64,000 nt of DNA, from the NCBI RefSeq assembly GCF_963676325.1, contig NZ_OY781099.1, forward strand, positions 1,054,001 through 1,118,000. The letters run 5' to 3'. The stretch comes from an uncultured Bacteroides sp. Lineage in GTDB: Bacteria > Bacteroidota > Bacteroidia > Bacteroidales > Bacteroidaceae. This document shows positions 46,281 through 54,539 of this stretch, in pieces; position 1 is the first letter of the stretch, and each line of letters begins with the position of its first letter. Below the pieces are notes generated by a model. The model was not told the origin of the DNA. It saw nothing but the letters and a program-made list of their open reading frames with translations, and did not search any database. A program made the position numbers and the translations under genes.

Positions 46281-46444
46281 GGTTCTTCGTCACTTTAGGT
46301 GCAAGCAAACGGTCTCAAATGCTTATTTAATAAAGACTCTACATGCTTTTTAATAAGCCATTTATTGAATCTGATAAAAAGTTGTAAAAGCACTATAAAT
46401 AAAAGGCTCAATGCAATAGCTTGCACCTAAAGTGACGAAGAACC
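46281..46444. mobile_element. 164-bp MITE, ISL3-like ends
   Basis: Perfect 25-bp terminal inverted repeats at 46281-46305 and 46420-46444 begin GGTTCTTCGTCACTTT. They are flanked on both sides by the same 8 bp, TTTTTGGA (46273-46280 and 46445-46452), a target-site duplication. There is no room for a transposase. GG-start ends of the GGxTCTT type and an 8-bp duplication are features of ISL3-family insertion sequences, so mobilisation by an ISL3 transposase elsewhere is the likely origin (inference from memory of the family). Confidence 0.8.
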
Positions 46445-46542
46445 TTTTTGGAGAAAGATAATTTCTGGATTTACTTTATTAAGACCAATTTCAATAAAAA
46501 TAACTATTTTATAATTTACTATTCTCAATTAAAGGAAATATA

Positions 46543-46550
46543 TACCTTTG
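46543..46550 (+). promoter_or_regulatory. Possible -7 element of the CHAT gene
   Basis: TACCTTTG fits TAnnTTTG, 33 bp before the start codon, and lies 90 bp beyond the MITE. No -33 TTTG is visible. Confidence 0.4.
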
Positions 46551-46583
46551 CAATGTGTTTGAAAATCATTAATATCTAAAGAT

Positions 46584-48452
46584 ATGACTTATCCTATACC
46601 AGAATTTAATGCTAAATATTTTTGTATTATAAATAGAGATATGCCAATAATGGCAGCTATAATCTCATCATATGTGTATGAAACTGGAAAGTACATAACC
46701 ATGCTTGAGTATCCAGATGTGACAGTTCCATTATATGATACAGATCTGGATGAATTTGATGAAAATTATATATCAAAAAATAAGGCCTCAGAATTTAATA
46801 TTAGAGCTAAAAATGCTCTAAATATGATGGGAGGTTGTGACTATTTGATATTAGGTGGTTTAACTGAGGAACAAAAAAGTTACTTGACTTTTTTAGATAA
46901 ATATGATGTTATAGAAATACCTTATATTTATTTAATAGATTCAATACTAAAAGAAATTGCAGGAAAAAAAGAATATTATATATGTAATGAAACAGATATA
47001 TATAATGGTCTTTTTTTAGCAAATAAGGCTGATAAAATGCTTAAGATAGACAACAACGCAGAAAAGATAGATGTGGATATTTATCAAGAATCTGGAATTA
47101 TTGTAATTGAAAACATTTCTGCGGTATCCATGATTATTGCCATAAACTATGCTCTATCAGTAAATGCTTCAATTTCGGTAATAAATAAGCCGGAAATAAA
47201 TAAAGAAGAGGTTCATGATTTAGTTGAGAAATGGAAAGCGACAAAAGAAAGTCGTTATTTTAGAGACTTAAGTGTGAAAATATATTCTTCAATAGAAAAT
47301 ATAGATTTTAGTAAGTTTGAGTATGCAACATTTTTCACTTCTTCAGTGCCTTATTCTTTGATTTTAAATAACATAATTCCAATTACATATGTAAATAATT
47401 TGTATCAACCGGGGTTTTTCATCTTCAACAACATTTATTTTGAGAGAAAAGAGCAAATACATTCATCTATAGTTTTCTCTCCGTTAGAATTTGGTGAAGA
47501 TGAAGAAACAATTTATGTTGCTGATAAACTAAAAGAAAATCAGTATTATGTTAAAAAATTAATAGGAGAAAAAGCATCATCCTATAACATATCTTATTAT
47601 GTAAGGGAATTTCCTTTTGAAATATTACATATTTGTAGTCATGGGGGAGAAATCGACGGTTCTGAGCATATAGAGAAATTTATTGACAGAGATGGGTGCA
47701 CTCATATTGTTGAATATGATGAAGTGATTAGCATTATTTTGCATGAAAAAGAAGAATTACATGAAGTTTTGGTCGTGCATATCTGGAAAACATTTGATGG
47801 TTTCATTTGGAAAAGTAAAGAGCTTGATGACCAGAATTATCCTCATTATATTTTTATTGACATGATAGCTGAGATAACAAAGTTAGAAGTGCGTAGGGGA
47901 AAGGCAAAAAAGAACATCGCGAAATCAGCAGGTATTAAATGTGCCCATTTTAATTATTTAGGAATGTTTAATATGATTGCAGGAGCAAGTGTTCTTCCAT
48001 TTGTGTTTAATAATACATGTTGGTCGTGGCAATATATTTCAGAATCATTTTTAGCCGCCGGAGTAAGAGGATATATTGGCACAATATGGGCTGTTAATAA
48101 TAATGTTGCTAAAAATGTTGCTGAAACATTTTATGATAATATATTTAAAATGACAGTTCTTGACGCATTACAGGAATCATTCATTCATACAATAGGTGAA
48201 ACAGATGAAAATATTTATATGTATTGGGGGTTACACTTTACTAAACTAAATAAAGGACTATCAATTGACAATGCCCGACTATCCATTGCAAGCATGCTTA
48301 TGAAAGCATATCGCTCTTGGATGTACAACTTTAATAATACAAATAACAAGAGTACTAAAGAAAATGTAAGAAGAATTAAGAACTTTATCTTCAGATTACT
48401 ATTAAGTGATTTTCGTAGAGAATGGCTTACTCTCAGATTTCCATTTTTCTGA
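46584..48452 (+). CDS. CHAT-domain (caspase-like) protease with unrecognised N-terminal region
   Basis: A 622-residue soluble protein without signal peptide or membrane helix. The C-terminal half carries a CHAT-type cysteine protease signature: His353 in LHICSHGGEIDG and Cys479 in FVFNNTCWSWQYISESFLAAGVRGYIGTIW, the latter matching the usual Cys, then a Gly-rich turn and xGTxW, followed by NVAETFYDNIF. Residues 1-330 are of mixed alpha/beta type (GGCDYLILGGLTEEQ, IIVIENISAVSMIIAINYAL) and match nothing I know; they may sense a trigger or bind a partner. The tail after ~560 is helical and basic. The gene is much more AT-rich than its neighbours and lies behind a MITE and a palindromic element, with unrelated housekeeping genes on both sides. 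CHAT proteases in bacteria are often effectors of antiphage or cell-death systems; that role is inferred here. Confidence 0.8.
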   Translation: MTYPIPEFNAKYFCIINRDMPIMAAIISSYVYETGKYITMLEYPDVTVPLYDTDLDEFDENYISKNKASEFNIRAKNALNMMGGCDYLILGGLTEEQKSYLTFLDKYDVIEIPYIYLIDSILKEIAGKKEYYICNETDIYNGLFLANKADKMLKIDNNAEKIDVDIYQESGIIVIENISAVSMIIAINYALSVNASISVINKPEINKEEVHDLVEKWKATKESRYFRDLSVKIYSSIENIDFSKFEYATFFTSSVPYSLILNNIIPITYVNNLYQPGFFIFNNIYFERKEQIHSSIVFSPLEFGEDEETIYVADKLKENQYYVKKLIGEKASSYNISYYVREFPFEILHICSHGGEIDGSEHIEKFIDRDGCTHIVEYDEVISIILHEKEELHEVLVVHIWKTFDGFIWKSKELDDQNYPHYIFIDMIAEITKLEVRRGKAKKNIAKSAGIKCAHFNYLGMFNMIAGASVLPFVFNNTCWSWQYISESFLAAGVRGYIGTIWAVNNNVAKNVAETFYDNIFKMTVLDALQESFIHTIGETDENIYMYWGLHFTKLNKGLSIDNARLSIASMLMKAYRSWMYNFNNTNNKSTKENVRRIKNFIFRLLLSDFRREWLTLRFPFF

Positions 48453-48551
48453 TTTTCTTAAATAATAAACTATTTATATTTTTGCTGAATAGAACAGAAG
48501 AAAGGTGCTTTACTTTAATTTTTTTTGCCGGAGGCTTTGGTTTAGAAGCAT

Positions 48552-48581
48552 AAAAAAAGGGAACCTTATGGGCACCCTTTT
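48552..48581 (-). terminator. Terminator of the acidic conserved protein gene
   Basis: AAAAGGG (48555-48561) pairs with CCCTTTT (48575-48581); read on the minus strand it is followed by seven T. It may also stop readthrough from the CHAT gene. Confidence 0.7.
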
Positions 48582-48603
48582 CAATTATATTTTTTGCAGA
48601 GAA

Positions 48604-49050
48604 TTAATTCTCTAATAGCTTTTTCAGGAAATCATCAAGCTCTTCGTCGAGTCCTTTGAGAAGCTCATCATTAACCAGCATTGTTTCGTCATCCATGAGC
48701 AACAGGTCAGTAATGCTCTCTTTTTCTTCGTCCACCAGAACAATAGAGTAGGGCTTCAGTAAAGTAAGGTGCTCAAACAATCCTCCTTCTTTCATTTTAT
48801 TAAGTGTAGCATGGAGAATGCGTTCTGTATTTTGGTAAAAGTCTTCATTATTATAGTCAACCCACTCTTCTATAATTACCTTGGCCAATTCTTCATCATC
48901 ATCATTGAAGATGCATAATTCACCAGAATCCTGTTTAGGAAGTATGTGGATATCCGTAACAATAGTTTGTTCGTCGTTTCCTTCAAATTGGCTTATAGCC
49001 TCTTTGATGGCCGATTCAATTAGAGTCTGTGATTGTGCACTTAGTTTCAT
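48604..49050 (-). CDS. Conserved acidic hypothetical protein
   Basis: A 148-residue, very acidic cytoplasmic protein (MKLSAQSQTLIESAIKEAI; LCIFNDDDEELAKVIIEEW; C-terminal KGLDEELDDFLKKLLEN). It contains alternating helix and strand segments (YSIVLVDEEKESITDLLLM) and no catalytic motif or signal. Proteins of this kind seem to be common in Bacteroides but I know no function. It is followed by its own terminator and lies 72 bp downstream of the lipoprotein gene on the same strand. Confidence 0.7.
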   Translation of the reverse strand: MKLSAQSQTLIESAIKEAISQFEGNDEQTIVTDIHILPKQDSGELCIFNDDDEELAKVIIEEWVDYNNEDFYQNTERILHATLNKMKEGGLFEHLTLLKPYSIVLVDEEKESITDLLLMDDETMLVNDELLKGLDEELDDFLKKLLEN

Positions 49051-49122
49051 ATAGATAATTTTTTATCTTTTCAGTATTTTATCCAAAAGTACAAAAAAAA
49101 ATTATTCTTGCTATAGATTCTC

Positions 49123-50214
49123 TTAAAAATTGTCATTAAAACGTTCCATTTGCAATTTTAGGGATTGTATGGCGTTCATTCTTTCCTTTAGCACCATCAG
49201 ATACTGGGTGGTTAAGATGTAATCTTCCGAATAATTGTCTCTTGTAAGGGATTCTTTTTTTTCTGTAGGCTTCTTTTTCTTATTCTCTTTATCAAGGACT
49301 ATCTGATTAGCTTTTTCAGCCCATTCAACTGCCTTCTCTATATCGTCATGCGTTTCATAATATAAAGCAATGTTGAAAGCTGTTCTCATCTTAATTTTCT
49401 TACTTTTCTGGTTGTTTGCCAACTGCCAAAGCTTGAGCGCATCGTCCCACGAGTTTTCACGAATAAGCACTGCGGCATCACGTAATTCCAAAGAGCCATT
49501 GGTGTAGTAATATCTGTTGGACGTCTTCCAGGTAGGCAGCAGATATTTAACAGGCAGCTCACCTGCAAATTCAGAACTCTCTTTTATAAGGGAGTCTTCT
49601 TTTATCAGATCATGATTTGCTTCCTCAAGGGTTTTGCCGTATCCATCCCAAAATATTTTATCCTCGGGAGTGGCTGAAAGCAATGGTCTGGAACGTGTAG
49701 GAATATAGACTTTTATTAAAGGTGAAATACTGGCATCTATTGTTTTACGCAAGAAATAGCCGTGGTCTTCTGTTTTATTTATCGTTTTTATTGTTATATC
49801 TTCTACGGATAAAATCATGTCAACCCCCAAATCTGCTGTCAACTGTTTTACTTCATCTGTTGTCAATTCCGGATTTCGGAGGAAGTGATCTTTTTCTCTC
49901 AGTGCAGAATCACAAATAATCACCTGATCGAAATAATTGGCAGCTGCCATATTTTTAGCAAATGATTCGGTTGTTACCTTAGCATCTCCCTGAAAAGTGA
50001 CCTCGCTACTGAGTAGTCTGTTATAGTTATCTCTTTTTTCTTTTACACTCTTATCATTATTTACAATCGTATTGTTGACTATACCTACAGCCTTTATTAC
50101 TGTTGGAAAGTTAACTTTTGCAGGCTGTAAATAATCTATAGACATTTGGTCTACAGAGACGCAGGAGCTGACTAATAATGTTAGGAGCAAAAGTGTATAA
50201 TGATATTTTTTCAT
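49123..50214 (-). CDS. DUF6340-like lipoprotein with TPR-like C-terminus
   Basis: A 363-residue lipoprotein (MKKYHYTLLLLTLLVSSC, Cys18). The first half (VNFPTVIKAVGIVNNTIVN, QLTADLGVDMILSVEDI) is an alpha/beta domain that I associate with DUF6340; the name is from memory. The second half contains tetratricopeptide-like helices (WDDALKLWQLANNQKSKKIKMRTAFNIALYYETHDDIEKAVEWAEKANQ). It is probably anchored in the outer membrane facing the periplasm. Possible roles are in envelope assembly; nothing direct is visible. Confidence 0.75.
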   Translation of the reverse strand: MKKYHYTLLLLTLLVSSCVSVDQMSIDYLQPAKVNFPTVIKAVGIVNNTIVNNDKSVKEKRDNYNRLLSSEVTFQGDAKVTTESFAKNMAAANYFDQVIICDSALREKDHFLRNPELTTDEVKQLTADLGVDMILSVEDITIKTINKTEDHGYFLRKTIDASISPLIKVYIPTRSRPLLSATPEDKIFWDGYGKTLEEANHDLIKEDSLIKESSEFAGELPVKYLLPTWKTSNRYYYTNGSLELRDAAVLIRENSWDDALKLWQLANNQKSKKIKMRTAFNIALYYETHDDIEKAVEWAEKANQIVLDKENKKKKPTEKKESLTRDNYSEDYILTTQYLMVLKERMNAIQSLKLQMERFNDNF

Positions 50215-50326
50215 AGCCTGTTTTTGCTTAAGTTATTTGAACAAAAATACTGTTTTTTACATATAAATAATAGTTAAATGGTGGTATTCTTTATTATTTC
50301 TTTATAAAAGGGAAGGGAGTGGCAAT

Positions 50327-50361
50327 AAAAAAGGTGGAAAAGCTTGAGCTTCCCACCTTTT
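50327..50361 (-). terminator. Terminator of the coaX-ppiD gene series
   Basis: On the minus strand AAAAGGTGGGAAGCT pairs with AGCTTTTCCACCTTTT around a short loop and ends in six T. It lies 22 bp after the PpiD-like stop codon. Confidence 0.8.
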
Positions 50362-50383
50362 AATAGTAATTATTTATTCTTTA

Positions 50384-52522
50384 TTAGAAGAACAGATAAC
50401 GTGTATCTTTTACATTTGCTTTGATATAAAGATCATTAACAAATCTGCTAACAACTTTCATAGCCATGCTTTTTACTTTTTGTTCTTCATCTTTCTGGTT
50501 GTATACCTCTTTCAGCTTTTCTTTGTTGTAAGGCTGGAATACGAATACAGCAGCATTTCCTTTAACAGGACCCGTTAATTTGTTCAACTGGCTGATTGAT
50601 GCGTAAGCACTCAATACAGGTTCGCTGCTTCTTACAGCAGAAACGTATGCAGGTGCAGCAAATGAAACGTGTTTAACAGAATCTATTACAACGTTTGGTA
50701 TTGATTTGCACTGTGCAAAGCTTGATAGATTCTTTGCTTTAAGATCAGCAATAATCTTTGCAGCTTTCTTATCTTTAATGACTTCAGCTTTTAACTGGTC
50801 TTTAACCAATTCCATAGGACGATAACCTTCTTTTACTACTTCTGTAAGAGCTACAACAAGTAAGTGGTCGCTTTCGCCACATTCAAACATTTGAGATACG
50901 TCACCTTTTTTAGCAGCGAATGCCCACTTCATTGCTTCGCGAGTTCCTTTGATACCACCAATAGTATGTTCTGCGCTGTAAAGGTCATTTCTTTCCAATA
51001 ATTTGTATCCCTTAGCTTCAGCATTTGCATTGATTTTTTCAATTGTAGGATTAGAAGCTACGAACTGACTGAAATCATTGTAAGTCTTGTTATAAGTTTC
51101 CTTGCTAAAGTTTACTACTTTTTTGATTACAGCAACTTTATATTTGTCTTTTACAGCTTTCTTATCAACAACCTGCATAATGATGTTTCCTTGAGGAAGA
51201 GCAATATTTGCAGTTTCGTTAACTCCCAGGTTAAATAATGTAGTGAATAATTTTACATTATCGGCAGTCAAACCAGCACCTTCATAAGCTTGTGAAGTAA
51301 CCCATTGAGCTTCAGGATTTCCATTGTATTTTTTTGCGATATCAGCAAAGTTACCACCGGCTTTAATTACATTGTATACACTGTCTGCCAATGCTTTTGT
51401 TTTTTCTGGTGTTCCTGCTGAGAGCTGAATCTGACGGAATTGAATTGAGTCAGGAGCTGATTCTTTAGCCAATACTTTGAAAGAGTTGAAAGTATTATCA
51501 CCCTGATTGTAGTATGGACCGTAAATTTGTCCGATAGCAGCAGAATCTATCTTTGCAGCGATGTCTGTAGGATAAGCTGTTTTTGTGTAGAACAAATCAG
51601 CAAAAGGAACTGTTGATTCAGTAGTACGGATAAAAGTTGAATAATCTCCGGCTACATTTGCAAGTTGTGTAGTATAACCTTTAACTTCTTTTTCTATTTC
51701 AGCTCTGTCTACCTTGCTAGGAAGAACCTGAACATCGATATATTTGATGTTGCGTGATTCAACATATTGTTTGAATTGCTCTTTTTTCTTGTTATACAGA
51801 TCCTTCAGTTCAGAATCAGATACTTTAATACTAGCGTCTGAGATAGAAGTGTAAGGGATGGCTGCAACCAGATAGTCGGCAGTGTTTACTCTTGCTTCGA
51901 AAGCAGCTTTAGCTTCGATAGGATTTGAAATCAATGAACGTGAAACCAAATTCTGATATTTTTCAGCAAGGCGGCTTTGAGCCAGGTTCTTTTCAACAAA
52001 TGTCCAGAACTTGTACATTGATTCGTAGTACTGTGCGTATTGAGCCGGCATCTTAGCTTTGTCCATTTTTGCATAGTCAACCAGGAATTTCTTTAGCATG
52101 TCTTTATCAAACATTCCTGTTTTCTGGTTTTTGAATGGAGTTTGTTGAAGCGCTGGATTTGTACCTTCATTAATCATTGCCTGAATTTCGGCTTTTGATA
52201 CTGTCAGACCTAATTTCTTAGCTTCTGTTTCAATCAATTTGTTGTTTACGTAAGATCTCCAAACTTCGTCTTTTATCTGTGTTGTCTGTTCATCAGTTAA
52301 AGAAGTCATACCGCTTGAAAATTTAACAACTTCGGTATATTCATCTACCAGTTTTTGATAATCTTTAGCCGAAAGTGTTTCTCCGTTTACTTCTCCCACC
52401 TCGTTTGCCTGATGTGGCTGAAAAATTTTCCAGGCATCACCTGCAATAAAAGCAAACAGAGCAAGACCAATTACTATAACCAATAGAGGTCCTTTAGATC
52501 TGATTTTTTGTAACGTCGCCAT
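50384..52522 (-). CDS. PpiD/SurA-like periplasmic peptidyl-prolyl isomerase, membrane anchored
   Basis: A 712-residue protein starting with the SurA_N/PpiD membrane anchor (KIRSKGPLLVIVIGLALFAF, residues 6-27) and a helical chaperone region (GEVNGETLSAKDYQKLVDEYTEVV, LIETEAKKLGLTVSKAEIQAMI). A parvulin-type PPIC domain is at ~345-455 (DSIQFRQIQLSAGTPEKTKALADSV, GGNFADIAKKYNGNPEAQ) and a second degenerate one follows. It should assist folding of outer-membrane proteins, fitting its neighbours lptC-like and the barrel protein. It is the last of the minus-strand series. Confidence 0.9.
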   Translation of the reverse strand: MATLQKIRSKGPLLVIVIGLALFAFIAGDAWKIFQPHQANEVGEVNGETLSAKDYQKLVDEYTEVVKFSSGMTSLTDEQTTQIKDEVWRSYVNNKLIETEAKKLGLTVSKAEIQAMINEGTNPALQQTPFKNQKTGMFDKDMLKKFLVDYAKMDKAKMPAQYAQYYESMYKFWTFVEKNLAQSRLAEKYQNLVSRSLISNPIEAKAAFEARVNTADYLVAAIPYTSISDASIKVSDSELKDLYNKKKEQFKQYVESRNIKYIDVQVLPSKVDRAEIEKEVKGYTTQLANVAGDYSTFIRTTESTVPFADLFYTKTAYPTDIAAKIDSAAIGQIYGPYYNQGDNTFNSFKVLAKESAPDSIQFRQIQLSAGTPEKTKALADSVYNVIKAGGNFADIAKKYNGNPEAQWVTSQAYEGAGLTADNVKLFTTLFNLGVNETANIALPQGNIIMQVVDKKAVKDKYKVAVIKKVVNFSKETYNKTYNDFSQFVASNPTIEKINANAEAKGYKLLERNDLYSAEHTIGGIKGTREAMKWAFAAKKGDVSQMFECGESDHLLVVALTEVVKEGYRPMELVKDQLKAEVIKDKKAAKIIADLKAKNLSSFAQCKSIPNVVIDSVKHVSFAAPAYVSAVRSSEPVLSAYASISQLNKLTGPVKGNAAVFVFQPYNKEKLKEVYNQKDEEQKVKSMAMKVVSRFVNDLYIKANVKDTRYLFF

Positions 52523-52638
52523 TTTAATTTATACTTTTTATTTGTTTGTTATTTATTTTATTCTTAATTTAAGATGTTTAGTGCACGAAGATACAAAAAA
52601 TGCTAATATGCATCTATTTATTCCTCAAAAAAAATAAA

Positions 52639-53898
52639 TTATTCTATCAATTTCAACTTAACTAGCTCTATCTTAGTGGTTGTAAGCTTTATAATTTTAA
52701 ACTGGAAGTGTCCGATATTAACTATTTCGTGCAGTTTCGGGAAGTTTTGGTAATGATTAAGGATGAATCCTCCTATAGTAAGATAATCATCTGATTCAGG
52801 GATTCCTAGATTAAACATTTCATTTACCTTCTCTATTTCCAGTCGGGCTGAAAGAATGTATTCATTCTCTTCTGTCTGCTTTGCGATGTAAGAAGTTGTG
52901 TCATGTTCGTCTTCTATTTCGCCAAAAATTTCTTCCACCAGGTCTTCCAGAGAAACAATTCCTGTTGTACCTCCAAACTCATCAACAACCACAGCAAGTG
53001 TTTTCTTTTGCTGCATAAAAAGTTTCATAAGTTTATTGGCTCCCATAGTTTCGGGAACGATAGGGATTTGCTGAATGCTATTTTTCCAGTTGCCGGCATT
53101 CCGAAACATTTCGGATGAGTGTATATATCCTACAATGTTATCTATATTATCCTGATAAACAATAATCTTTGATATGCCCGATTCAATGAATCCGGCTTTT
53201 AATTCTTCCAGTTCTGTATCAATATCCACTGCAACAACTTCCGGTCTGGGTACTATGCAGTCTCGTATCTTAATGGAAGAAAAATCGAGTACATTCTGGA
53301 ATATTTTTACTTCTGTTTCTATTTCTTCCGGGTTATCTGCCTTGTCAATGTTTAACTGAATAAAGTTGTCTAAATCAACTTTTCCAAAGACTTTATTCTG
53401 TATTTCCTTGTCCGTAGTTATTCCGAATAATTTTAATATAACATAAGATAGCCCTGAGCTTATTTTAGAGACAGGATAAAGAATCAGGTAAAATACGTAT
53501 AGAGGTATTGCAAAAATGGTAAGGGTTAAGTTTGCATTTTGTTTGAAGAGCGTTTTTGGTATAAAATCACCCGTTATCAATATCAGTAAGGTGGCGATAA
53601 TCGTTTGCAGGAAAATAGATAAAAAGTAGTTCTCTACGAATCCGTTAAGCAGATATATTTTTATCAGTTCTGACATAAGGACACTATAAATGACCAATGC
53701 AAAGCAATTACCGGCTAACAGTGCTGATATAAGGTTGCCTGAGTGATTGAAAAAGAACGAGTGAATTCGAAAAGTTATACTTCTCTCGTCCTTTTCCATT
53801 TTCAAGCGTAATCTGTCCGCCGAAATAAACGCAATTTCCATTCCTGAAAAAAAGGTGGAAAAGAGCATTGTTATTAGTATGTAGAAAATAAGGTTCAT
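52639..53898 (-). CDS. CNNM/CorC-like transporter family protein with CBS domains
   Basis: A 419-residue membrane protein. Residues 1-170 form the DUF21/CNNM transmembrane domain (MNLIFYILITMLFSTFFSGMEIAFIS, with the SGxExAF motif). CBS domains follow (RDCIVPRPEVVAVDIDTELEEL and LAVVVDEFGGTTGIVSLEDLVEEIFGEIEDE), then a CorC_HlyC domain (LSARLEIEKVNEMFNLGIP, DDYLTIGGFILNHYQNFP). The family is implicated in Mg or Co efflux, and is often annotated as hemolysin. It starts 5 bp after the stop of the lptC-like gene, so the pair is co-transcribed. Confidence 0.93.
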   Translation of the reverse strand: MNLIFYILITMLFSTFFSGMEIAFISADRLRLKMEKDERSITFRIHSFFFNHSGNLISALLAGNCFALVIYSVLMSELIKIYLLNGFVENYFLSIFLQTIIATLLILITGDFIPKTLFKQNANLTLTIFAIPLYVFYLILYPVSKISSGLSYVILKLFGITTDKEIQNKVFGKVDLDNFIQLNIDKADNPEEIETEVKIFQNVLDFSSIKIRDCIVPRPEVVAVDIDTELEELKAGFIESGISKIIVYQDNIDNIVGYIHSSEMFRNAGNWKNSIQQIPIVPETMGANKLMKLFMQQKKTLAVVVDEFGGTTGIVSLEDLVEEIFGEIEDEHDTTSYIAKQTEENEYILSARLEIEKVNEMFNLGIPESDDYLTIGGFILNHYQNFPKLHEIVNIGHFQFKIIKLTTTKIELVKLKLIE

Positions 53899-53903
53899 AG
53901 TTG

Positions 53904-54521
53904 TTAGTGTTTGATTGTATCAGGCGGAGACACCTTTTTATCAACAATCGGAATGGAACCAGCCGTTTTATGTATGGTATAGATTGTCATCTGCTGATTG
54001 GACTCAAAACCGTGGCCGGTAATTATTCTGTCAGATTTCTGGATCCGGATAAATTTATCGGAATAAACTTTTTGCAGGTTCTGATCCCAGAAAAGTTGTT
54101 CGGTATTGAATTTGTCTCCTTTCAGGTTTTTAATGACCACATGTCCTTTTAGTTCCCAAAGCTTTTTATCTGAAAAGTAATAGGCTGTATCGGCTTTGAT
54201 GCTAGCATCAACATGGTAGGTTGAGTCGAACTTTTCAAGAAGCAGTCCTTTTTCAAATGACCAGTATGGCGGATTCTTCCGATCAAAAATAGTCCATTCC
54301 TTTGTTGTTATCCTGTAACGTGTAATTCCTGAATCGGAAATCAGGGTTGATACATCCAGCGTTTTCATAATAGGTAAGGAATCTCTGTGCAGGATAGCTG
54401 GAGCCAAAGGGCGTTTCTTCTCTGTACAGGAAGGAAATAAAAGAAGCATAACAATTGCCCAGCAGGCAATTGTTATGCTCGTATTGATAAAAAAGTAATT
54501 CTTTCTATAACTTGTCAACAT
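53904..54521 (-). CDS. lptC: LptC-like lipopolysaccharide export protein
   Basis: A 205-residue protein with an N-terminal hydrophobic segment ending LLLFPSC (Cys32), consistent with a lipoprotein or signal anchor. The rest is a beta-rich LptC/OstA-type jelly roll: MKTLDVSTLISDSGITRYRITTKEWTIF, FSDKKLWELKGHVVIKNLKGDKFNTEQLFWDQNLQKVYSDKFIRI and IITGHGFESNQQM. LptC links the inner-membrane LPS transporter to the periplasmic bridge. The typical Bacteroidetes gene is ~190-205 residues long. It is placed between the barrel protein and the CorC-like gene, as often in Bacteroides. Confidence 0.8.
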   Translation of the reverse strand: MLTSYRKNYFFINTSITIACWAIVMLLLFPSCTEKKRPLAPAILHRDSLPIMKTLDVSTLISDSGITRYRITTKEWTIFDRKNPPYWSFEKGLLLEKFDSTYHVDASIKADTAYYFSDKKLWELKGHVVIKNLKGDKFNTEQLFWDQNLQKVYSDKFIRIQKSDRIITGHGFESNQQMTIYTIHKTAGSIPIVDKKVSPPDTIKH

Positions 54522-54539
54522 AAGATTTCTTTTTCCTCA

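Larger units (their letters stand above)
45485..46542. other. Gene-free region packed with hairpins and small mobile elements
   Basis: About 1.06 kb between valS and the CHAT gene. No convincing gene is present. It contains at least six inverted repeats, listed separately: near 45633-45660 (TTCGTCAAT / ATTGGCGAA), 45693-45768, 45882-45915, 45944-46265 and 46281-46444. Confidence 0.7.
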
